DNA of 64,000 nt, taken from assembly GCA_029204045.2 (NCBI GenBank), contig CM055077.1:4056746-4120745 (forward strand), written 5' to 3'. A program made the translations under genes and the position numbers. Under the pieces are notes generated by a model. It saw only the letters and a list, made by a program, of their open reading frames with translations, was not told the origin of the DNA and ran no database searches. The DNA is from Tillandsia leiboldiana. Taxonomy: Eukaryota; Streptophyta; Magnoliopsida; Poales; Bromeliaceae. Each line of letters starts with the position of its first letter. Position 1 is the stretch's first letter. Shown one piece after another: positions 11,928 to 23,500 of the stretch.

Positions 11928-12009
11928 GTAAGAAAAATATATATATATATTTTATCAGAGAAGGATTTTTTTTAAAAAAATAATAATAATAATAAATAAA
12001 TAAAAAATC

Positions 12010-12231
12010 ATAATAAAGCCGGTTCGGGTTTTTCTTCGGGCGCCCTAATTTTAGGCTCATCCCAAAACCCGTTTGGATGATTTCTTCTGACATCCAAACT
12101 TAGGTTAAACAAAAAAAAAAAGAGAAAAAAAAATTATAATAAAGCTGGTTCGAATTTTTCTTCGGACGCCCTAACTTTAGGCTCATCCCAAAACCGGTTC
12201 GAATGATTTTTTCGGACATCCGAACTTTGGT

Positions 12232-12276
<45 letters not shown>

Positions 12277-12800
12277 AGAGAAAGAAAAATTAAATAAAGC
12301 CGGTTCGGGTATTTTTCGGAGTCCCTAACTTTAGGCTCATTCCAAAACCGGTTCGGATAATTTATTCGGGCATCCGGACTTAGGTTCAAAAAATAGAAAG
12401 AAAAATTAAATAAAGCCGGTTCGGGTTTTTCTTCGGACGCCCTAACTTTAGGCTCATTCCAAAACCGGTTCGGATGATTTCTTCGGATATCCGGACTTTG
12501 GTTCAAAAAAAAAGAAGAAAAATTAAATAAAGCCGGTTCGGGTATTTCTTCGGACGGCCTAACTTTAGGCTCATTCCAAAACCGGTTCGGATGATTTCTT
12601 CGGACATCCGGACTTAGGTTCAATAAAAATAAAAGAAAATTTTAATAAAGCCGGTTCAGGTGATTTCTTTGGACACCCTAACTTTAGGCTCGTTCCAAAC
12701 CGGTTCGGATGATTTCTTCGGACATCCGAATTTAGATTCAATCAAAATAAAAGGAAATTTAATAAAGTCGGTTCGGATGATTTATTCAGACACCCGGATT
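12010..12800. repeat. Minisatellite with unit of about 117 bp (120-155 bp with A-runs)
   Basis: Six to seven units start with AAAGCCGGTTCGGG or close variants near 12015, 12139, 12295, 12411, 12528, 12645 and 12765. Each contains CCCTAACTTTAGGCTCAT, AAACCGGTTCGGATGATTTC and a terminal A-rich tract of variable length; unit-length differences come mainly from that tract. From 12800 to 13060 it decays into short ATTTCTTCGGATCCC-type repeats. Open frames through the array are repeat artefacts. Confidence 0.8.
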
Positions 12801-13060
12801 TAGGTTCAGTCAAAAAGGGATTTCTTCGGACCCCACATAAAAAAAAAAATAAAAGGGACTTCTTCGGATCCCAAATAATTTCAAAAAGAGATTTCTTCGG
12901 ATCCCAAATAATTTCAAAAAGGTATTTCTTCGGATCCCGAATTATTTTCTTTGGATCCCAAATCAAATAAAAAGAAAAGGAATTTCTTCGAACCCCAAGA
13001 TAAGATTAGGGGATTTTCTTCGGACTCCAAATAAAATAAAAGGGGATATTAAAATAATCA

Positions 13061-13290
13061 GAAATTTTTTTGAATCCAGAGTAGATTTCAAACAAGATTC
13101 AAATGAGGTCTAATCAACTTGGAGCCTAAGTCCAAGAGGCCTAATAAATAACGCGCCAAGTCCATATATGGGCACTGAATCCAACCCACATATGACATAG
13201 GCTCAGTCCACATACTGCCCCAAATCCAGTCCATATATAATATAAGCCGAGTCCACAAATAAAAAATTCAAAACCCATTCGGTTCACAAA

Positions 13291-13323
<33 letters not shown>

Positions 13324-13355
13324 ACCCAAAATCCATTCGATCCACAAAATATATA

Positions 13356-13397
<42 letters not shown>

Positions 13398-13418
13398 CAA
13401 AACTTATTCAATCTCATC
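13061..13418. other. A-rich spacer, no gene seen
   Basis: It holds loosely repeated CCATATATG/GTCCACA phrases and three long A-tracts (13298-13324 interrupted, and 13360-13395). No coding or RNA gene was recognised. Confidence 0.5.
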
Positions 13419-13922
13419 GCCTTAACACATATAATTAAGGCAAAATTATATCCAAACCGACTAGATTCTAAATCATATACTTAGAATTTAGCCAAATCCA
13501 ATTCGATCGAGCTCTAACACATATACTTAGAGTTCATTCAAATCAATCCAACTAACCCTAATACATATACTTAGGGTGTAGTTAACCTTTTACTCTAGCA
13601 CATATAACGAGAGTGAAAAACATATCAAACTCGGCCAATCCTAATACATATAGGACTTAGCCACCTCCTACTTTCGAGTAGCATCAAATCCGACCCACCT
13701 TAATACATATCATTGGGGTTTGGTCATGTCTCCACTTTGGAACATACGCCAAATGTGAAATCAAATATAATTGGACTCTAATACATATACTTAGAGCCAA
13801 TTGAACCCAATTAAACTCTAACACATATAATTAGAGCTTAATGTCGACTAGTCCTCAACACATATAATGGGATCAAGTCAATTTCAAACCCAGCTAAATC
13901 CTAATACATATACTTAGGATTT
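13419..13922. repeat. Array of about 12 short stem-loops with a common loop and changing stems
   Basis: Hairpins of 5-9 bp surround a near-constant loop ACATATA. Stem pairs include GCCTTAA/TTAAGGC (13419), ATTCTAA/TTAGAAT (13465), CTCTAA/TTAGAG (13512, 13776, 13816), ACCCTAA/TTAGGGT (13555), TCCTA/TAGGA (13639) and AAATCCTAA/TTAGGATTT (13896). The pair ACCTTAA/TTGGGGT at 13697 pairs through two G-U wobbles on the plus strand. Spacing is about 35-80 bp, with unrelated text between. Function unknown. Confidence 0.6.
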
Positions 13923-14299
13923 GGTCAATCATTAGGATACGACTTATTCTATCCTCCTCATAAAGGTCTCTTAATCGAAGGTGCTCCAATCACATGGGGG
14001 TAATTAACAATAGATGCTTGCGTCTATTGGAAGTCATGGATCTGCAATACCTGATATCCACATATACCCATCCACATATATAAATATTCATCTGAATCGT
14101 GAATACCATCCCACGGAAATCCCGAAAAAAAGAGGAACCGTGCGAGATGAGTCATTCAAGATCGCAGACAAATATGAAAGTATCGAGGAGAAAGAAGTCT
14201 GAAATGATACTCAAAATTTTGAACTTTCATCTTCAACTTTCTCTCCAAATGAAGGCATTTAATCGGAGGATACGCCGATTGAATATGGTGAGGTAGGTG

Positions 14300-16051
14300 G
14301 ATCAAATCCATGAAGATTTCAATGATGGAGAAAGTTCTCATGAAGGTGGAGAAACACGTGACTTGCATCGACGTTCTACAAGAGAGTGGCGCACACCTAT
14401 GCATTTGAAGGATTTTGTAAATCTAAATACATTTCGGGCACTAATTGTGAAACAAGAAGTGCCATGCATATTCTAAGAAGCTATAAATACTTTTGATGCT
14501 AAGCATTGGAAAGAGGCAATGGAGGAAGAAATTGTGGCACTTCACAAGAATAAAACTTTGGATTTGGTGGAGTTACCAAAAAACCGAAAAGCAATTGGCT
14601 TCAAGTAGGTGTATAAAATCAAAAGAGGAACCGATGAGACAATTCAAAGGTATAAGGCAAGATTTGTTGCTAAAGGCTTCACACAAAAGGATGGTATGGA
14701 TTTCTTTGAAGTGTTTGCACCCGTTGTTAAATTGGTTTCTATTCGGCTTGTTCTTAGTCGTGTTGCTATTAATGATTTAGTACTTGAGCAACTAGATGTT
14801 AAAATGACATTTCTACATAGAGATCAGAAGAATAAGGTTTATATGCATCAACCTCAAGGCTTTTTAGAGAAGGATAACGAACATTTTGTTTGCAAGCTCA
14901 AAAAATAATTGCATGGGCTCAAATAAGTATCAAGAGAATGGTATCGAAAGTTTGACACTTTTTTGTTATGCCGTGAATTCCAAAAAAGTAAATATGATTA
15001 TTGTGTGTATTTAAAATTCTTCAAAGATAATATCTTTGTGGTTTTGGTGCTGTATGTGGATGATATGTTTATAATATGCAAGGACAAAGGTAGGATCAAT
15101 GAACTCAAGAATGAATTGAGTAAAGCCTTTGAAGTGAAAGATCTTGGACCGTCATGCCAAATTCTTGGCATGGAGATTTGGCATGATAGGAAAAATAGCA
15201 TATTATCACTTTCACAAAAGAGATTTGTGGAAAAATTAGTAGAGAAGTTTGGCATAGGTAAAGCAAAGGCGGTAAAGACCATTTGCATCTCACTTTAAAT
15301 TATCTTCTGAACAAAGTTTAAAAACGGAGGAGGAAAAGGAAATGACGGGTCAAGTTCCCTATACAAGTGTTGTAGGTAGCCTGATGTTTGCTATGGTGTG
15401 CACACGGCCGGACATTGCATATGTCGTTGGTGTTCTTAGTCAGTTTATGGCAAATCCCATAAATGTGCATTAGGAGGCGGCGAAATAGGTTCTTCACTAT
15501 TTGAGAGGTATAAGTCATTATGCAATTATGTATGGTAAAAGCTCAAGGCCAATGCAAGGTTACGTTGATGCTAATTTTGCCGGTGATCTTGACAAGAGAA
15601 GATCTACAACAGGTTTTGTATTTGAACATGGAAATGGTCCAATTAGTTGGATGTTCAAGTAACGGTGGCTTTGTCAACGACGAAAACGGAATACATGACA
15701 CTTACTGAGGCAACTAAGGAGGCGGTGTGACTTCAAGGTTTGATGAAAGAGTTTGGTATGAATTTTAAACCCATGTATTTATTACGTGATACTATGAGTG
15801 CAATATGTTTGGCTAAAAATCCGGTTTATCATAAAAGGACGAAATATATTTATGTTCAATATCACTACATCTGGAATGTCGTTGAAGATGGCAAGGTAAG
15901 GGTTTCGAAAGTGAACACTCATAAAAATGTGGCCGATATGCTCATGAAGCCGATACAAAATAGAAAAATTGAACCGGAGCCTAACTTCTTTAGGCTTCAA
16001 GACGAGTGGAGGATAATGGCACATGGTTGGCACGAAGACGAGGAACGGTGA
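14300..16051 (+). pseudogene. Ty1/copia pol remnant (reverse transcriptase and RNase H)
   Basis: In several frames it encodes copia RT and RNase H: a pre-RT block (HWKEAMEEEIVALHKNKT, near 14506), RYKARFVAKGFTQKDG (14652), VFAPVVKL, the catalytic YVDDM (15054), the RT thumb with LGMEIWHD, and RNase H with YVDANFAGDLDKRRSTTG (about 15555-15610). Stop codons (for example after IGFK near 14608 and at 14906) and frameshifts break it. Gag, protease and integrase are missing, so the element is 5'-truncated. The type looks Tnt1/Tork-like; this is inference from motif wording. A polypurine tract CAAGGTGGAGAT precedes the 3' LTR. Confidence 0.8.
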
Positions 16052-16060
16052 TTTTGCTAT

Positions 16061-16072
16061 CAAGGTGGAGAT
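16061..16072 (+). other. Polypurine tract of the copia element
   Basis: CAAGGTGGAGAT immediately precedes TGTTGGG, the start of the 3' LTR, as is usual for plant copia elements. Confidence 0.65.
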
Positions 16073-16689
16073 TGTTGGGTTTAGTGATATCAAATTCACT
16101 TATTATCCTATTTGGTTCATTTTGGACTTGGTTTAATAACTTATGTAGTGGGCTAATTGGTAATGACTTTTGGTTTTTAATTGATCCACTAGCATATTGG
16201 GTCAAGTGGGATTATAAGACGAATTTCATTAGATATAATTTATATAAAATTCTCTTTTGCTCTCTAGGGTTCCATTTTATGTAATAGAGAAGAACAATGT
16301 AGAGAGAGTCGGTAGAAAATGAGCTTTCTTTGTTTTTCTTGCTTGATTCAAGATTCCAAGGTTGACTGGAGGAATGTTAAGAGGCGTTCTGAAGTGAGAT
16401 TCACGGAATCGGAAGGTACTTCAAAAATTCAAAAAAATGTGTAGCAAGAAGGGTTTTTCAATTAAAATGTTGCATGCCCATTGAAATAGATTGATAATCT
16501 CTAACCAAATCTTGTAATTTTCTCAATTTAATAGTGGATTTGATCTCTTCGTGCCTGTGGATGTAGCCCGAATTTGAGTGAACCAAGTAAATCTTCTTGT
16601 ATTATTGTGGTTATGCTTGGATTTTCTTTTTCTACTTTATTTATTCCAAATTTTTTACTCCCTTGGTTGTGGGTGATTAAGATACAACA
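16073..16689 (+). repeat. 3' LTR of the copia element
   Basis: It starts TGTTGGGTTTAG directly after the polypurine tract and ends GATACAACA (617 bp). It contains a transcript-like ATAGAGAAGAACAATGTAGA block and the GGATGTAGCCCGAATTTG block common near the ends of plant copia LTRs. The 5' LTR is absent. Its 3' two-thirds recurs downstream of P450 copies 2 and 3. Confidence 0.6.
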
Positions 16690-17796
16690 TTAATTTATTA
16701 GTATTGTTAGTACATTGTTAGTACGGATCCCGTTATTATCATGTAGTAATGCAGTTATTCAATCTAAGCTTACAAGAAACGGTAAAAACGTACAAATATT
16801 ACTTGAATTATAGACCATTTTGAATCGGTTATCTAAATCTTTAAAATTTTGATTTTGCTATCCAACTTTTTAATTTGTTTGATTTGGATCAATCAACGGT
16901 AGTTTGACTTCAAACTTTAAGCTAATTACTTATATTAATAAATTTATAGTTTCAAGAGTTGTATAATATATATACTAACTAAATCTGTAAAATTAAATGA
17001 CGCACACAAAATTTAAAATTAAATGTCGTTGATTGATTTAAATCAGATAAATTAAAAAATTGGATAATAAAATCGAAATTATAAAGAAACTGAAGTTCTG
17101 TAAGCATTATCAGCTATAAGCTAACAATCAAGTGTGGCAGCAGTAGAATTTATGCAGCATTCCGTCTTTTCTATTCTGTCTCACCAAAATGCACTGGAAT
17201 ATAAGAGCAAGTACTACAGGGATTTGTTGCCAAAGTTGTTATTTTCAAATAGAACTCACTCAAGTTTATTAATACTGCGAAAGGAAAATGTTTCTCAGTT
17301 TAATAGGAGCACCAGAGAAAAGTTTCTGCCAGAGAAAATCTCTTCTTTACTCTCCTCTGCAAAGTAAAGAGTACTATGAACTAATCATGACCCCAAACAA
17401 CTCAACCCCTAAAGCTTTTGTAGAGCCCAAGAGTGTATCATTATCTGTGTAAATAGGATTGATGCATCAAAATTGAAGTTCAGAGTCATCTCTAATTAGT
17501 AATGAATAAAGAAATATAGAGAAAACCATGAAAATATTTGTAATTTAGATCATGCTAATTTTCAGAATGTAGGATCAATCTAGGTGTAAAGTGTACCAAA
17601 AATAGATAGTAAAGCTAGTTATGAGTTAACATAAACTAGTTATATTTGCCAATACACATGTATCTTTTCTGCAATTCACACAAGCCCAGTTGCATTGCTC
17701 ACCAAAAGTGGCACAACATTTACTTTGTCATTTGCTATTATTGGAAAACCACACACTCTTAACATATATATGTGTGTACGAGCACGGCGAAATCGA
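16690..17796. other. Downstream flank of P450 copy 1, shared with copies 2 and 3
   Basis: AT-rich DNA repeated at 36246-37355 and 44693-45804 with few changes. It contains the small conserved frame described separately. It probably includes the 3' UTR of the P450 gene; no other gene is seen. Confidence 0.55.
17149..17452 (+). pseudogene. Copy 1 of a small conserved open frame, frameshifted
   Basis: It corresponds to the intact 100-codon frames at 36709-37011 and 45158-45460. Here GTG CAA AGT has become GCAAAGT (loss of two bases near 17358), which ends the frame at 17367. Substitutions include YYRDLL for YYKDLL. No family was recognised. It lies on the strand opposite the P450 genes in their downstream flank, so it may be UTR or spacer rather than coding. 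Confidence 0.25.
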
Positions 17797-20525
17797 TCAT
17801 AGCCTACGAAACTTGATTGGAGCACCGTGCTGAGGATGGAGAGTTATAACAGTATACGGAGCGTGAATGTACGATGGCGAGAGCTCGAAGGTGAACCGCT
17901 GAAGGATCATGCTGAGCCCCATCTTAGCTTCGAGCAGCGCGAAGCTTTGCCCGATACAAATGCGGGGCCCCCAACCGAACGGAAAGAACGCGACTCGGTC
18001 TTTCGAAGCCTTTGATATCCCCTCCGCGAATCTATCCGGCCTGAACTCGGAGGCGTCTTCACCCCAAATGTCAGGATCGTGGTGCAGGAAGATGATAGGC
18101 AACACGAGGTTTACTCCAGGCGGGTATGTTATGCCTCCGAGCTTCATTTCTTTGTATGTTTTCCTGGTGACGAAGATCAGAGGCGGGTAGAGTCGAAGAA
18201 CCTCGTATAAGATCATCGTCACCTGTGGCACATTGAGTCCAAATTATTCCCGATATGTTCTAGTCTTACATGACTTTCAAATCTTGCAATATCTATATGC
18301 TGCAAAACTTTTCATTCACCGAAAAGAAGAACAAAAAATGCTACAAGATTTGAACTGATACTCACAATCTTTAAGCGGCTTAAGCCATCGAAATCGGGTC
18401 TATTACTCCCAAAGACTTGCAAAACCTCTTCTCTTGCGCGAGCCTGCCACTCGGGATGCATGCTTAGAGCAACCATCGTCCATGTCAGTAACAATGACGT
18501 TGTCTCTTGTCCTGCAAAGTAGAATAGCCTGCATTCCTCAATCACGTCATCAGTGCTCATCTTGAGGTTCGAGTTTGCGTTCTCTTCGACATATCTCATA
18601 TTCGACTCCAGCATCAAGCCCAGTAGGTCGTCGTTAGTAGCTTCGCCCACCTTAATAGCTTTTTCCCTCTTCTCAATTATGCCTCTTAGGAGCGATCGAA
18701 CCTCTCTAGCCATCTCTTTCATTCTCTTATTGTTTTTCGTCGGTAGAAACCTATACAACAGCAAATAATGATAGCTTAAGTCGGCAAACGAGAGGATGCT
18801 TATCAAGTTCTCTTTTACTACAATCGAAGGTGACATTTTGAAGAAAAATACATCATATTTCAACCGATTGAGTTCATTGATTTAACGGCAAATCCTGACA
18901 GGCAATTGGAACATGAACCCAAATGAGAAAAGAACACACCTGTAACCTGGTAAATACAAATACCGAAAAGCCTGAATAAGGCGCTCGGCAACCTCCGATT
19001 GAAGCTGAAATATTCGTTGTCCTTCTTGGTAGCTGCTACCGAAAGCAGACCGGGAGATGACGTCTCCCGTGAAGTTTTGCAGCTCCGGCAAGACATCTAT
19101 TTCAAACGATCCTTCTGAAGGAACTAAATTCTCCCATCTGGCGATCAACTCAGTACAGCAAGTAGCGAACGACGGCAACATACGCTGGAAAGGCATACAC
19201 AAAGAACAGATTCATTGAAGAGGAAAATGTGAGTTAGTTAACACCGAAATGCATCTATCTTTGTATATCAGATCAGATATTTAGCTTCATATCAACTATT
19301 TCTTATTGTCCAATACCCTAGAAGCAAGGATCTAATGACCACTGTGTTGTACGCTGCCGACAAAGTATTGGCATGGCACGACCACCCTATTGACGGCACG
19401 CGCGGTGCGGCACTGTGTCATACCGTGCCGGCACTCAACATGATCCTGTGCCTCGGCACTTAATCATCTAATGTTGAAATCTTATTGGAACTGGCCAATA
19501 TCTTATTCATCCTTCGTAACCATATTGCATCCCGTATCTGAGGAAATAGGACGGGTATTCCTTCGAAAGCTCAAATTACCTTGAGCTTTTCCAGATGAAA
19601 AGCCGGATTGAGGATTCTCCTGTGCCTGGCCCATTTTTCGCCTTCATGGTTTGCAAGCCCGTTAGCCAACAATTTTCCGACAGCGCTTGACCACGGTTTC
19701 TCAAAGTGCCCAAACTTGTTCGACAGAACATCCCTTACCAGCTCTGGGTCTGTAATTGTCACTCTGGGTGTTGGACCAAACCAAGTAAAAAAAAATTTAC
19801 CTGCAATTTTGAGCTTTCAGCATATCAGAGATACATCACAAATGAACATTTAAAGAAAGCTTTACCACTAATTACACATTTCAAATCAAAATTTGTTGAA
19901 TTTTAATTCCATTCCACCACTTTTCATTATTAATGGCCATCTCCGAAAGAAGCTGCGTAAACCGTTTGGATTCAATCTTACATCTCTTCGTAGGGGAAAA
20001 CAAGAATTGAATTGGCAGATCATCAAAAGATCTAACATGTAATCAATGTGCAACTCATACTAATATCATAATATGTATAAAAAATATTCACGGACACATC
20101 AACAGCTCATAAGATCAAATATTCTAGAGCACTCGCATGCAAAACTTAAATTTTGCCTCTCTTAAAATTTTAGAAATATTTTCAGTAAGCAATTGAACGA
20201 AAAGACCAAATTATCTATAAAAATTTTGTTTTTATAATTTTATAATTTTTCAGAGATTACTGTATTAATGCAGAGTACGAAATGACCAAATTACTTACTT
20301 TTATATATATAGTAGAGTTTATATATTTTTAAAAGCTCAAGTCTAACTATACTATACTTGTAAATTTTTTACCATTAAATTTGTATTGAGATCCGTACTA
20401 TTATACTTTTTCTTTCTTTCTTTTTAGTTGACTTTACAATAATACGGATCTCAATACAAATTTAATAATAAAAAATTCACAAGTATAATTAGACTTATAT
20501 TTTTAAAAATATATAACTATTTAAA

Positions 20526-20585
<60 letters not shown>

Positions 20586-23500
20586 CGCTAGACTGGAATA
20601 CTATTAATAGTATTAAGTCATTAGTGCTATCAAATTTTTAACCCTTGGATTAAAAGATGTGTGGTTGAGGTGATAGTGGGCCCCTTGGATTTAATAGGTG
20701 GTTGGAGAAATAATAAAATCTAAGGGATGAAAATGATCAAATGGGTTGATCTAAGAGTAGAAAACTTGATAGCACCAATAACTTGATACTATTAATAGTA
20801 TAGTATATATATATATATAGTCCGGCTAGAATACTATCGATAGCACCAAGCAATCGGTGCTATCAAGTTTTCTACCGTTTGATGAAAAGATATGCGGTTG
20901 GGATTATACTGGTCCCCTAAGATTTTTACTATTCAACCAACCATCTAGTAAACCCTAGGGGACCACTATCATTTTAACCACACATTTTTTAATCCAGGCT
21001 AAAAACTTAATAGCACCAATGAATTGATGCTATCGATAGTATTCTAGCCTAATTCTATATATATATATATATATATATACAATTTTTTAATATATTTTTA
21101 TTATATAGAAAATGATCATAATATATCAACTAAATGCATAAACTTCAAATTTTTAAAAAATAAAATATAAATATTTAAAAGTAAAACAAATTGAGTATTT
21201 ACACCAGAATTTTTATATATTTTAGTAAAAAAATAAAACTGAAGAACTCTTTTTTTTTCATAATTGTAGAATTTTTTTTTTTTTTTTTTTGATTAAACAG
21301 GGGTATACCCTATTTGAATAGTACAGGACAGGACCGAAAATACAAAGACAAGAAGTGAGCCCACTCCCGAACCAACAAAAGATAACGGAACGCTAATACA
21401 TCTCACGAGATCACCCAAATTAATAAACAACAACACCAACAACAACAACAACAACAGAGTATATTAGACAAAGTAAAGCCGTTGCCGTCATTCGGGATAA
21501 AGTCCAGACTCGCACTAGGCATTAAGTGATGTATCAAGACACAGCCCTTGTATCCCATCACATCCCAATCCAAGGAAAACAGAACTCCTGGGGTTCCCAA
21601 GCCGAAAACTTACTAACAAAGTTCGACGTCGTTGTTATCCCTTGATCCCATGTAAAAACAAAGCCAGTCTGATAACAAAATAGATCTTCAAATCTCTTAA
21701 TTCGAACCGAAGCAACAAGTCGACGAAGCTTAATGTTCCAGGAGAGCGAGCCAATCGACATTTCCAGTTCGAGGGTAATCAAAGTAAGATCCCAACACTG
21801 CACCATCAAGTCTGCAAATGCGATCTCAAAGGCACCAGCTTGCCAACTCAGAGAACAAGCAACAGATAGCAGAGTTGAAGAGGCTAGCATTTTGCGGTAA
21901 AGCTTCAGCTAAAGAACAAAATTAATTTCGTTAATACTATATCTCAAAAACAGTAAGTAGTTCTCCGATGCCCCTAATAGAGCTGAAAGCATGACGTCCC
22001 CCGAGGCCCAAGTCGCCGGCAGGAAAACAGTAAGAAAAGCCTGTAAGCAGGTGATGAAGGACCCGAGACTTCAAAACTCCAAACACCAAAAAACTCTCTA
22101 GTAAAGCAGCAATCAAATAGCTGCAGAATTGCTGCCAGCACCATTCCTGGGGATAGTCGTCGACTAGGAAACCTCCCGAAAGTAAAGATCCTTATCCACA
22201 GGTGCGACGATGTAACAAGACGCAGGTGTGTCTGAAAAGTGAGAAATTGGCCATGCCAAGCACCTCCTGCAGAAGAGTGAGTTCACCGAAGACATAATCT
22301 TGGTCGATGCGATCTTTCCCGAACCTTGGCCTGTTCTCCATCAAGTTTACCCTCCCAGGTTCGTGCTCCAAAAACTAATAAGTGACGCAGCTCTCTTGCC
22401 GCATTCCTCGGAACTAGTTGGACGGTCGTCGAAGATCCTGTTGTTCCGTTCCTTCCATAGTTCCCAGCAGGTGGCAGCTATGCATATGTCGAGGTAACCG
22501 GTGTCACACCTATCCACTGTGGTTCTTGCACGTCCCCATCTGGTCGCGAGGTCTCCTGGGCCGTCGAGGAGGTTCATGCGCAAGTAGTTGTTGCCATGTA
22601 GGATCCCATTCCAAACTGAGCGAGCAAAATGGCATCGGAAGAGAAGGTGTTCTAAGCATTCCTCATCACGTCTGCATAGGTGGCATATCGACGGTCCGAT
22701 CCATCCCCGCTTGGCCAATAAATCGGTCGTTAGCAATCTGTTTCTAGCAGCCAACCAGAGGTAAATTTTGGTGCGTCGCGGTATCTTGATCTTCCAGAGG
22801 TGTGGGATTTTTCGATCGTCCACCCCGTCGAAAATGAGGAAATTGTAGGCGCTTTGTGCAGTAAAACGACCATTGCTAGTCCATCTCCAGCTAGTTTCGT
22901 CTGGGGCGGCAGTCAGTGATAAGCTCCTCACAACACTAGCGAGTTGCTCCAGGTCCTGCGAAAAAACCTGTGCTAGATGTACGCCAAACCCAAGGGACCG
23001 GTGGTTAGCAAAGCGGGCCAACCATCGCTTTACCGACAGTTGTTTGTGGGTGGCCGCAGCGAACAGAGTGGGGAAGCGGTTGCGCAATAGCGATTCCCCG
23101 AACCATCTCGAATGCCAAAAAGACGCCGTCGCTCCGTTGCCAATTGTCGCGGTGATAGAGGTGCTGAAAGGTTCTGAAGTGGAAAGGACCGCCTTCCAGA
23201 AAGGTGAGCTCTTCAGCGGGTGAGCTCCGCCCGCCAGTGGTGACCTCCTTCTGTAGTGTTTGTGCTTGATTAAACTCACCCAGGTGAGGGGTTTAGCTAG
23301 ATGGAAATTCCACAAATTTTTCATAAGCAAAGCGGAATTCATCGCCCTGAGATCCCGAATGCCAAGTCCGCCTTGGCGAAGAGGGCGACACACTTGTTCC
23401 CATTTTACCAGACAGTGTAAACCATTAGTGCGTTCCTTGCCTTTCCAAAAAAATCCCCGGCGAATCCTGTCGACTGTTTTGATAACCCAGACGGGAAGCT

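Noticed and set aside
12231..12623. Repetitive frame of 130 codons (NHPNRFWNEPKVR units)
   Set aside because: Simply the translation of the 117-bp minisatellite; other arrays of this kind give similar artefacts.
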